Assembly (NCBI GenBank): GCA_020638975.1
Contig: JACKHN010000010.1
Location: forward strand, 62,001 to 126,000
Direction: 5' to 3'
Origin: Planctomycetaceae bacterium
GTDB taxonomy: Bacteria; Planctomycetota; Planctomycetia; Pirellulales; Pirellulaceae
DNA: 64,000 nucleotides
Below are positions 43,516 to 53,800 of this stretch, piece by piece. Position numbers and translations under genes: made by a program. How positions within the stretch are numbered: position 1 is the first letter of the stretch; the number at the start of each line of letters is the position of its first letter. Below the pieces are notes generated by a model. The model was not told where the DNA came from. It saw only the letters and a list, made by a program, of their open reading frames with translations, and did not search any database.

Positions 43516-45999
43516 CTAATCGCCAATTTTGGGCAAAGAAGTCCGTGGCGGTGCGGTTGGTTCCAGGATGGTCTCTTTGTGTGGTGGCTCGCCAATGCTG
43601 TAAATGCGGATGCGGCACCACGGGGCGAGGGTTGCGAATTGTTTGGCCGCAGCCTCGCGTTTCTCTCGTGAGTTCCCTCGGCCCGTCATAACCAAACTCG
43701 TCAGCCGTAGCATTTGAGCGAACGGTTCCCAGTCATTCGGTATCGTGTGATAGAGCATGAGTTCCTGAAGCGAAGACGAATCCACGGCCCCACGCTCCCA
43801 GGGAAATCTCGCGCCATCAGCCAATGATAGTGTCTGCAGTTCCGGGAGTGCCGCGAGAAATGCCGGATCAGTATCTTCTGGGCCAATACCTGACAACTTC
43901 AGGTAGCGAAGATGAACAAGCGTTTTCAGGAGCGGCAGGCCATCCTTCGTAGCGGTCGCAAAATTTGGTTGAAAATCCAACACGAGCGATTCCAGATCGG
44001 TGAGCGTCCCGAGACGTTTCAAAACCTCATCCGTTGCGTTCTGACTGTCTTCGATTCCTCTGCCGAATTTCACGCCGACGATTGTCACTGGGTGTTCGGG
44101 CTGTGGGTCTGTCGGCTTTAACGCGACATCCTGATCGGGTCCGCTGCGGAGTGTGAGTGTCACATTCAGGCCTTGCAGCCAAACGATATCCTCGGGCCGA
44201 GAAGGTTGCAGCGGCCAGCGCACAGTAAAGCTAAGAGCGTCGTTCCCCTTAGGCTGCTGATCAGCTAGACCCGAAGATCCTTCCATTTCGACCAACTCAT
44301 CGCTGATGACCTTGCCAGGCCACTGGCCGTCTTTGAAGAAAGACAGATTTCCTTCAACAATCGCGACATGCACCGAAGTCGTTCCATCCTTCTTCACGGT
44401 GAACTCATCCGTCTCGGTTTCAAATCCATCGCGCTGAACGATCAGCTTGTGGGGGCCAGCCGACAGTCGAATTGCAGCACCATTGCCTTCGATTAATACA
44501 TCCTTGCCATCGACCTTGAGAGCGATCGCTGGATCATCGACTGTGATCTGCACATCGTACTTGCCTAGCCTCACGAAAAACGTGATAGCTGCCACTAACA
44601 CGATCAAGCCGCCGAGTCCTGCTGCAATCAGCTTTGTGCGGTTTCCACCGCGTGCAGCAGATGGTTTCTTGCGGAGCCGTGCGATCGATGGGCTTGTCGC
44701 TTCAATCGTGATCTTGGGAAGCGATGGCTGGGTGCGTTCTAGCGAAAGCGTCGGGACATTGGCTGGGTCGCCAGTCGTTACTTGGTTCGTGGCGGCAATC
44801 TCTGCAGGTAACTTTCTGCCAATGACAGCCAAAGCCTTCGCGACCTCGGCGGCCGTCTGAGGCCGAGCGTCGGCGTCTTTTGACAGAAGCCGCATGATCA
44901 AGCTGGCCAGATCCGAATCGATATTAGGCTGAACCTCCGAGATCGGCGTTGGATCGGCTTGGGCAACGGCTATCAAAGTCGCAGTGATGTTACTACCAGC
45001 GAAGGGAGCTGTTCCTGTAGCCAGCCGATAGAGAACACTGCCGAGGCTAAACAGATCGCAACGATGATCGACAACTTGCCCTTGGGCTTGTTCGGGAGCC
45101 ATGTACTTGGGCGTGCCCAGCACCGTGCCGCTTTGCGTTAATCCTGCATCATCATCCGCGCTGCGGACCAAACCAAAATCGACGATCTTGACTCGATCAC
45201 TGCCTTCTTCGAGCCAGATGTTGTCCGGTTTGATGTCGCGATGGATCAAGTCGCGCTGATGCGCTGCGTCCAGTCCGTCGGCAATCTCGCGACCGATCTT
45301 GGCCACCTCCTGCTGACTGAGACGACCTTGCTTATCCAACCGATGTTGTAGCGATTCGCCGCGCAAGAATGGCATCGCAATGAACGGAACGCCTCGATCT
45401 TCGTCGACTTGGTAGATGTGAACGATGTTGTCGTGTTCGATGGCGGCCGTCGCTTGGGCTTCGCGAATGAAGCGATCTTTCGCTGAACGGCTGGTTGCCA
45501 CTGCGGGCTTCATTGCTTTCAGCGCGATCTGGCGTTTGAGCTGTGGATCCTCAGCACGGAACACCACTCCCATACCACCAACGCCCAACACCTGCAGGAC
45601 TCGATACTTGCCAAGCCGTCCGATTTCATCTTCTTCTTCCGCCGGAGCAAGGAAGCCGATTTCTTCGGCATGGGGAGAGCTATCAGTAGCATCAACGCCA
45701 TCTGCCGACGGAAGATCTTGGGCGACAATTGTCTCGTCGATCCCAGCAGTATCGCTTGAGCGTTTCAGTCGCTTGGCGCGTTCAATGACCTCGGGCAGGT
45801 GTTCGTCGCTACTCTCGTCAATCTGCAATGATCGGATGGTGGCCGTTAACTCGTCACTCGCCGAAATAGTTTCAGAAGCACTCGCACAAGCCTCGCAATG
45901 AAGGAGATGCTCTTCGAGCTCAGCAGCGGCGGGGCCAGCCAGCTTACCCTGTAGCAACTTCTTGAGGGGCTCTTCGTCGGGACAGCTCTTCGAACTCAT
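43516..45999 (-). CDS. Ser/Thr protein kinase with N-terminal zinc-finger and C-terminal repeat region
   Basis: An 827-residue membrane kinase. Residues 31-38 (HLLHCEAC) form an anti-sigma-like H-x3-C-x2-C zinc motif. The kinase domain (about 132-400) is complete: GVGGMGVVF, Lys161 in IALKAMKP, LIHRDIKPDN with Asp255, VDFGLVRS and GTPKYMAPEQAQG. A helix (about 453-475, LIAAGLGGLIVLVAAITFFV) spans the membrane. The outer part starts with a PEGA-like beta domain (DVLIEGNGAAIRLSAGPHK) and ends with leucine-rich-repeat-like segments (LESLVLDF, LRYLKLSG, LQTLSLAD). It lies 123 bases after an ECF sigma factor gene, its likely partner. Confidence 0.92.
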   Translation of the reverse strand: MSSKSCPDEEPLKKLLQGKLAGPAAAELEEHLLHCEACASASETISASDELTATIRSLQIDESSDEHLPEVIERAKRLKRSSDTAGIDETIVAQDLPSADGVDATDSSPHAEEIGFLAPAEEEDEIGRLGKYRVLQVLGVGGMGVVFRAEDPQLKRQIALKAMKPAVATSRSAKDRFIREAQATAAIEHDNIVHIYQVDEDRGVPFIAMPFLRGESLQHRLDKQGRLSQQEVAKIGREIADGLDAAHQRDLIHRDIKPDNIWLEEGSDRVKIVDFGLVRSADDDAGLTQSGTVLGTPKYMAPEQAQGQVVDHRCDLFSLGSVLYRLATGTAPFAGSNITATLIAVAQADPTPISEVQPNIDSDLASLIMRLLSKDADARPQTAAEVAKALAVIGRKLPAEIAATNQVTTGDPANVPTLSLERTQPSLPKITIEATSPSIARLRKKPSAARGGNRTKLIAAGLGGLIVLVAAITFFVRLGKYDVQITVDDPAIALKVDGKDVLIEGNGAAIRLSAGPHKLIVQRDGFETETDEFTVKKDGTTSVHVAIVEGNLSFFKDGQWPGKVISDELVEMEGSSGLADQQPKGNDALSFTVRWPLQPSRPEDIVWLQGLNVTLTLRSGPDQDVALKPTDPQPEHPVTIVGVKFGRGIEDSQNATDEVLKRLGTLTDLESLVLDFQPNFATATKDGLPLLKTLVHLRYLKLSGIGPEDTDPAFLAALPELQTLSLADGARFPWERGAVDSSSLQELMLYHTIPNDWEPFAQMLRLTSLVMTGRGNSREKREAAAKQFATLAPWCRIRIYSIGEPPHKETILEPTAPPRTSLPKIGD

Positions 46000-46122
46000 C
46001 TACTCTTTACTCCAAGCCGCTCGGCCATGCGTGTGGTCAACCATCACTTAAGATCTCTTCCCAATAGGGCCTACACGTCAACCCATTAAAACCTTTCAGA
46101 GAATTCTGGCGAATGTTGAATT

Positions 46123-46689
46123 TTACTCAATCAAGCCTACCAGTTCTTCGCGTAACCTGCGCATGACTCGGGATTTAGCGATATGAACGGCGTTTGCAGT
46201 GATTCCCAGTTCTTTGGCCACATCAGCCGCTCGTCTGCCATCCACAACGTGCAACCAACAGGCCTGCCATGTTGATTCCTGAAACTCTGCCCGCATGATC
46301 CGCATCGCTCGTTTGGCGAGGAATCCTCGGTATTCAGCTTCGTCGAACAGATCGACGCTACTTGCCACAGCTATTGCTTGAATCGACTCTTCAGCGCCGG
46401 TCGCGGGGAGCGTTGATGCACGCCGTTGATAATTCCGGGCTGCATTGGTGGTTACCGTTCTTAACCAGCCTCGAAATCGTTTCGACGGGTCGTAAGAGAA
46501 CTCCGGTAGTTTGGTAACAAGGATCGTCATCACTTCCTGCACCAAGTCAGAAGCATCCGTAGCATTCAGCCCTTGCCCGCGTCCCCAGTAGAAGATCAAC
46601 GGCGCATACAAATCCACGAACCGCTGCCAAGCGTTTTCTTCGTTGGGTTTCTGCAATCGTCGCAACAGGCTGACCGATGTCGAATCCAT
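46123..46689 (-). CDS. ECF sigma factor associated with the Ser/Thr kinase
   Basis: A 188-residue sigma factor with region 2 (FVDLYAPLIFYWGRGQG, LVQEVMTILVTKLPEFSYD, RFRGWLRTVTTNAARNYQR) and region 4 (VVDGRRAADVAKELGITAN, then AVHIAKSRVMRRLREEL). It is of the type planctomycetes encode beside membrane Ser/Thr kinases. GGAAG lies 7 bases before the ATG. It precedes the kinase gene by 123 bases, so co-transcription is likely. It differs clearly from the sigma factor at 42717-43262. Confidence 0.9.
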   Translation of the reverse strand: MDSTSVSLLRRLQKPNEENAWQRFVDLYAPLIFYWGRGQGLNATDASDLVQEVMTILVTKLPEFSYDPSKRFRGWLRTVTTNAARNYQRRASTLPATGAEESIQAIAVASSVDLFDEAEYRGFLAKRAMRIMRAEFQESTWQACWLHVVDGRRAADVAKELGITANAVHIAKSRVMRRLREELVGLIE

Positions 46690-47848
46690 ACGTTTCTTCC
46701 AAAGAGAGCAGTGACACTATACCGTAAACTGCGTGCCTTGGCATCGCGGTCGAACTGACTGCCTTTGTCGTTGGAAGCCTACCGACGAGAACGTCACCGC
46801 GGGCCCCCACGCAAAGGTAACTGTTGCCCCATCGAACGCATGAAACAAGAACGCTATCGATATCACCATTCGTCCGACGATATCCGCGGTCGTTCAGTTC
46901 CTAGCCACGATCTCTATCGCATAGCGTCTCAACGTTACTTCGATCACGGTGACGACCTGAGCTTGTGCGAAGCAAACACCGTGACTTCTGTTCCGTCTAT
47001 CGTCCACCGACCGACGCCACGTGGCCCACTCGCACGCGTGCGTGTCCTGATCGCAAGCAACGCGAACAAGTTCCCGCGCCCATTCCTTCCGGCGTCCGAA
47101 CCCAACCAGGTCGCTAAACCAAAGGGAGCTGTTAAACGGATATTGCAAGATTTTGGGCGCGAAGTTACCCCGGTGGGCAACCGAGCGGCGTTCTCCACGC
47201 GAAAACACAGAACTCTCTCGACGCAACCAATCATCGCAAGTCGTCGCCACACTAGCGGAAATCGTGAAGCGCCGGGCGAGGAAACGCTCGGTGTTGTGCG
47301 TTAACTGGATTGTCGGCCGCAATTTCGAAATCTGAAAACGCTTCCCGAGGCGACACCCAACACAACTTTTGAGTTGCTTGAGTACGCATTTAGGCGACAA
47401 AAGTCATGTGCCTATGCGGTGAAAGCCGTACAATGAAAACAAGTCGCTCGTACACGATGCAACCGCTGACATTGGCACTGGCTCCCGTCCGCCCTGAAGT
47501 CCTCAAGATTGATTCGTGCGAGGTACGTTGTCTGCAATCGATCGGTGAGAAAAGTGCTTCTGCAGACGACGATTTGCGAAAGTTGCGTGTGTAGGTAGTA
47601 CTCCGCGGTTCGAAATGTTGGTCCATCATCGTATTATCTGGATGAACCGCCTCCGTTGGCAATCCGCTGGACTTCGAGGTAGTGGTACCCTTTGCCGTAA
47701 GTCGGGCACTCCTGCCCGACAAAAGATGGCCAAGATTGGCCGTCCTACTTTCAAGAATCGCAAACTGTACCACTACCGACTTCGAACCCGGTGCAGTGAG
47801 ATTGCCTGCCGCGGAGTAATGATGAGCATCTGAGAGACCGTATTTGTT
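46690..47848. other. long intergenic region between sigma factor and giant gene
   Basis: About 1.16 kb with no supported gene. Open frames on both strands at 46765-47400 are arginine/serine-rich and overlap each other, and neither has a ribosome binding site or a recognisable family. The repeat at 47678-47777 is listed separately. Confidence 0.5.
47678..47777. repeat. 100-bp palindromic element with inner hairpins
   Basis: GGTAGTGGTAC (47678-47688) is exactly mirrored at 47767-47777. Inside are two compact hairpins: GTCGGGCA/TGCCCGAC with a 4-base loop (47701-47720) and GGCCA/TGGCC (47728-47741). It lies 72 bases past the end of the giant gene. The layout suggests a REP/MITE-like unit; it could also end transcription. 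Confidence 0.65.
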
Positions 47849-50800
47849 CTAACTATCCGACCACCAACGAAGCGCTAAATCTCTCGCCAAAGTATCGAGG
47901 ACATCGCTTAGGTTGACTTCCTCGGCAGATGAACCGCGAATTCGAGAACGAACCATCTGTTCGCGTTCACCGACGATGCGGAAGTAATCGTCGTTTGTAC
48001 AAGGTGCTGTCGACTCACCGAGTGACGTCTCGATAACTCGTCGTTCTCCTGGTATCTCATTTGTCGGCTCTAGCGAATGAACAGCACCCAACGGTAACTT
48101 AGTCGGAGATTCGCCCTCGGACCCAAACTGACTGTTTAAATAGTTGATGACAATCAGCACGTCGAGCGGGCTGAGCGCACCGTCTCCGTTGACGTCGTAA
48201 TAGGCAAGTGCCGAACTGGCGGGACGCGACGTGGGGAGCTTGCGGCCTCCGATTAGGAGCGGATTGCCGATCTCATTGAGCAAGTTAATGCCAACTAACG
48301 CATCAAGCGGCGTCACTTTCCCATCACGCGTCGTGTCGACTGGGTTTGCTGCATTGTGCCAAGGGAATTCGTTCTCGAGAATCGAAAGCGGAATCGATGT
48401 CACAAGACTTCCTGCGGGGTCACCGGAATCGACCGCGGTGACCTCAATCGAAATCGTTGTTTCGGAAGCGTACGAGAGGAAAACCCCGTCCTTGAGCTTT
48501 ACCGTCGTCCCAACGATCTCGAAGCGATCATCGCCAATCGACAGCTGATGCGTGTCCGAGGCGTCTTCGTCGATAACTGTAATCGTACCGACGACGGCTC
48601 CTGCCAGCTTCTCGGACACTTCAACGGTGTCGATCGTGATTTGCGAGGGAGCATCATTGACGTCATTGACCTTCACTTCGAACGACTTGCTGGAAGAACG
48701 AGCGGGTGTCCCAGAATCGGTGGCTGCCACGGTCAACGTATAGGAAGCGATCTGTTCGAAGTTCAATGTGGCATTGGAGGCGACTGTGATACGGCCTTCT
48801 TTATCGATGGCAAAGGCATTGCCAGCATTGCCCGACGTGATTGCGAACGAATGCGACTGCGATGTGTCTTGGTCGCTGACCGCGACACTGCCGACCACAC
48901 TCCCGGAAGAGCTGTTTTCGTCGATCGAGAAGGATGCGGCCTGAATGACCGGATCAAACTCATTAACATCGTTAACTGAGACAGTGACGGCTTTACTCAC
49001 CGACAAGCCAGGTGTCCCAGAATCCGTAGCCGTGATGTCTAGCAACAGCGTTGCGCCGGCTTCAAAGTTCAGGCTTTGCCCGCTCTTGAGCTTCAACCTT
49101 CCACCAACAACTTCGAATCGCGGGTCCGAAACGACGATTGTGTGAGTGTCGTTCACATCCGGGTCGACGACGGCGACGTCTCCAATGACGGCACCGAGTT
49201 CGTTCTCGGCGATTGGTTCCGTCGTTACTATAACTGAAGTGGGTGCTTCATTGACGTCGAGGACCGTGACAACGAACGACTGGGTACGGGACAATGCCGG
49301 CGAGCCCGAATCCGTTGCGGTCACACTCAGCGAAATGGTCTCGGCAGCTTCGTGATCGAGAACAACACCCGCCTTTAATTTCAACTGGCCATCCTTCACC
49401 TCAAAACGTGAATCAGAAACGACGAAGCTATGCGAGTCGCCCACGTCGGGATCAACAACCAGCAATGAGCCAACTAAGCCTCCGGCGACATTTTCTTCGA
49501 GCGAAGACTTCGACAGCGTCAGACTGGTCGGCGTCTCGTTGACATTCGCAACAGTGATCGTAAACGGCTTCGTCACACTCAGCGCCGGCGTCCCTGAATC
49601 CGTGGCCGTGATCATCAGCGAGATCGTTGGAGTGGACTCGAAATTCAAGCTCTGTCCAGCTTTCAGCTTCAGGAGGCCATTCACTATCTCAAATCGGTTA
49701 TCGGAAACGCTGATCGCGTGTACGTCGCCCGCGTCCGGATCCGTTACCGTGACAGAACCAATCGACGCACCGCTAACATTCTCCGCGATGTTTGCGTTGG
49801 AGAGCTGGATGCCGGTCGGGGCTGCGTTGGTGACCAGTTCTTCGAGAACGGTGAGTGTGACTGACTTCGTCAGGCTTCGTTGTGGAGAGCCATTATCGGT
49901 TGCCGTAAGATTCAATGTGATCGTCGGCTCGGTGCCATGGTCGACCGCTTGCCCCGCTTTCAGCCGTAGCGTGCCTCCAACGATTTCAAATCGAGGATCG
50001 GAAACGGTCGTAACATGCGAGTCGCTGGCATCTGGGTCATTGACCATAACGGTTCCCACCGCAACTCCTGCTTGGTGCTCGCGAAGCGTCGCAGCAGACA
50101 ACACGACATTGGTTGGTGCATCGTTGATATCATTGACGTTCACCGAGACCAACTGCGACAGTGTATGCGTCGGAGCGGAGGCGTCGAAAGCGGTCAGCGT
50201 GAGTGTAATTGAAGCCTCGCTCTCGAAATCGAGTGACATGCCGTCTTTCAGCTTCAGTCGATTGTTTGCGACCTCGAATCGATCGTCCGACACGGAGAAG
50301 GTCGTGACACTGTTGGCATCCGGATCGTCTGCCAACAGTTGAGCCAGCACTTCGCCGCTGGAGTTCTCGTTGACAAACACGATTGTCAGCGGGGGCTCGT
50401 TGACGTCATTGACCCGGACCGTAAACGACTGGGTGAAGGTAGTCGGCGGAGTCCCGGAATCGGTGGCCGTCACGTTGACGGCTACTTCCGAAGCCGCTTC
50501 GAAGTTTAAGCCGACTCCTGCCTTCAGCTTCAAATTGCCACCGACGATCTCGAAGCGCGGATCGGAAACGGTAAACGCATGTTGGTCGCCGAGGTCAGGG
50601 TCGTTTACGGTCAAGGCCCCAAGTGCGGCACCGAACTCGTTTTCATTCACGCGATCGTTGCTTAGCGAGATGCCCGTGATTGGCTCGTTGATATCAGCGA
50701 CATTCAGCACAAAAGATTCTGTTACCGCTAAGCCAGGACTTCCCGAATCCGTAGCGGTCACGTCCACAAACACGATCGAATCCTCTTCGTAATCGAGATT

Positions 50801-53800
50801 GACGTCGTCCTTCAGCTTCAACGAGCCATTGACGATCTCGAAGCGGTTGTCCGATACAGAGAATGTGTGCGTATCGCCAGAGTCTGCGTCAGCAACCGTT
50901 AGCTCACCGACAATGGCACCAGAGAGGTTTTCGGCAAGGCTATCGTTGTCAAGCGTGATCGCCGTAGGTGCTGCATTTGCCGCCGAGACGTAGACCGTGA
51001 AGGTGCGAGCGAAGCTGCGATCGTCGTCCGTGCCGAATTGGTTGTCCCAGCCTGCGTCTTGGACCGTGACGGTGATGTCCGAAGTGCCAACAGCAAGTGG
51101 TGTCAGCCGCAACTCGCCGGTTGTCGGAAGCGTCCTTTCGTTGTAGATACTCGTGGGGTCGGCAACGACTGTTGTGTTGCTGCTGGTGGCGGTGACTCGC
51201 AAACTCTTGCGATCGTCATCACCGGAGGTAATGCCACTGATTAAAATCGATTGTTCGCCGGACGCCGGTAGGATGCGGCGGTCGGAGATCACGTCGAGAG
51301 TGGGTGGTGTGTTCAGCGTCACATGGACGAACTGTTCGCGTATCGCGTCGTCCTCCGTGCCGAACGTGCCGTCGGCACCGGCATCTTGCAACCTCAGCAG
51401 TATCTCGCCGAATCCGAAGGCACTCTCAAAGGGCGTAAACGATAGCGAGCCTGTCGATGCGCCGGGTATGTAGCTAACATCTAGCGTCTCGAAGAAGTTG
51501 GTAGTTGTGCTGGTCGCGGTGATTAGCAGTTGCTGAGTTGGTTCACCGATGCCGGGTGAGATTCCGGTCAGCGCTATGGACTGCGCGCCTGGATTAGCGT
51601 GCAGTGCCACCGCAGCGACTTCGTCAAGCGTAGGAGCGTCGTTTCGTTCAGCTACCGTGATCGTAATGGTTTCCGTTACCGTCGTCTGGCCGTCGCTGAT
51701 TGCCAGATAGACCAACGCGACGCCACGTTGGTTGACGTTCGTTGCTAGTCGCAGTTCGGCCGCATCTTGGCCCGCAACGTAGTCGACGGCAAGCTCTGAG
51801 AACATCGTTGGCGTATCCGTTGTCGCCGTGATAGTAACTGCGTCCGGCTCATCGGCACCGGCCGTAATGCCGGTAATCGCGATCGTCTGCTGGCCTGCAT
51901 TCTCGAAAATCGATAGGGAGTTCGTTTGCACAGCGCCGCTTGGCGAGTCGTTCACGGACGCGACGTTGACAGTCACGGTAGTCGTCGTCACGCCATCGTC
52001 CGCAGTATCGAACTGGCCGTCCAAGCCGGCATCTTCCAAGGTGAGCGTGATAGTTGCCTGACCAAAGGCATTCGCGCCGAGCGTGAACTCCAGCGTTCCG
52101 GCTTCCGCGCCGGTGACATAGTTGAGCGTCAGGTTGGAGATCAGTTCCGCATCGTCCGTCGTAGCGGTCATCCGTATCAGTTGATTTTCGCCAACACCCG
52201 CAGAGATCCCAGTCAACTCGATGACGAGAGTGTCCGTCACACCGTCGCTGTTCGCATCAAGATCCTCCGTCGTTACCAGGTTGGCAATCGCATCTATCGT
52301 CGGCGCGTCGTTCATATCGACGATCGCCACGACATAATCTTCGACTTCACCATCCGCTGCCAAACCCGCAGGACCGGCGACACCCACCGTGCTAACTCGG
52401 AACCGAGCCTGTGCCACTCCCAATTTCGCGTTCGCGGGGACGTCAAACGTCACGGTTCGGTTACCGGTTGTGACGGACAAGCCATCGGCAATCACTTCAC
52501 TGGCATCGAAGACGCCGTTGCCATCAAAATCAATCCAGGCGTCGAGCTTCGCACCACCAGGCGCATTGCGAATGTCGACAGTAGCGACTGCGATCATCCC
52601 TGCAGTAAGCGTTGTAAACGTCACGCCATCTTCGTTGCCAGCGTCTGGTCCGGCATCTGGTTCCGCATCGCGAGTTGCTCCCAGCGTCGGGCCTGTTGCT
52701 AAGTGTCGCGCGCCGTTGTCGGCCAGCAGCGTCCCATAGGAATCGGGCGCGGCACCGAAGTCCAACTCGCTGGTGGCGAGCGTTGTTAGCACGACGTCGT
52801 TTCCATCTCCGCCGGAGTAGTTGATGCGGAACACGCCGGTAGCACCCAGCCTGATGATCGAATCTTCGGGCAAACCTGTAAACTCGCCAATTCGCTCCGA
52901 ATCCGTTGCCACCAGATTGACCAACGTCATCGTGCTGCCAACGATCGGCGTGAAGCCCAGCGTTAGATCGAGTGTCGCATTCGCAAGATCGACTTTGCGT
53001 GCCGCACCGATCACATTGAGCTGATCGTAACCAGTTCCCGCGGTCGCACCGTCGAGCTCCATGTGCAAAGTTGTATTGCCCGCAAACAACACGTCGCCTG
53101 CAACGTTTAGGGTTGCCGGTCCCGTGCCAATCAGCAACTCGCCGCCATCGCCTTCGCCGCGCAATCCCGCGTCAAGCGTTCCGCCAACTCGAACCGTGCC
53201 GCCATCCATCAGCAACGTGCCAGTGAGTCCATTCGGCAACTCGAGTGTGCCTTCTTGTGCTGTGACCGTGCCAGCGGCAGTGCGATCATTCAGCCGCAAA
53301 GTGCCCGTACCAGCCTTGGTCAAATTGAAAGCACCGGCAATCGGTTGCGACAATGTGGTCGTGCCGGCGTGCGAGATGATTGTGTCAGCGAGCAAGGTGA
53401 TCTGATCGCTGACGATGAGGTTGCCCGTGGTTCGCAGTAGGCCACCCGTCAAATTCACGTTGCCGCTGAGCGTTAAGTTACCCTCACCGTCAACCGCCCC
53501 GAGCGTAATGACGGAACCGGTGAGTTGCGTATTACCGGCCAAGACCACTTCGCCGAAGCTAAGCGGATCACCGCTCGTTCGTATGATTCCTTGCAAGGTT
53601 GTCACACCAGCGCTGCTCACCAGGCCGCCATCGAAATCGAAGACGTCTGTCACACTGTCTCCTAGCGTGACACCACCGATATTTCCGAGCGTCACGGCGT
53701 CGCTGAACTGTGCTCCTGCCGATAGTACGAGTGAAAAAGCACCGCCTGCGGCGAGCGTTGTGCCGACCAAGCGGCTTGGAATCGTGAGGCTGCCACCGGA

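Noticed and set aside
43407..43691. 94-codon plus-strand frame between the sigma factor and kinase genes
   Set aside because: It overlaps the 3' end of the kinase gene on the other strand and has no ribosome binding site or motif.
46765..47400. Overlapping frames of 179 (plus) and 168 (minus) codons
   Set aside because: They overlap each other on opposite strands, are basic and motif-free, and lack ribosome binding sites. Real coding cannot be supported for either.
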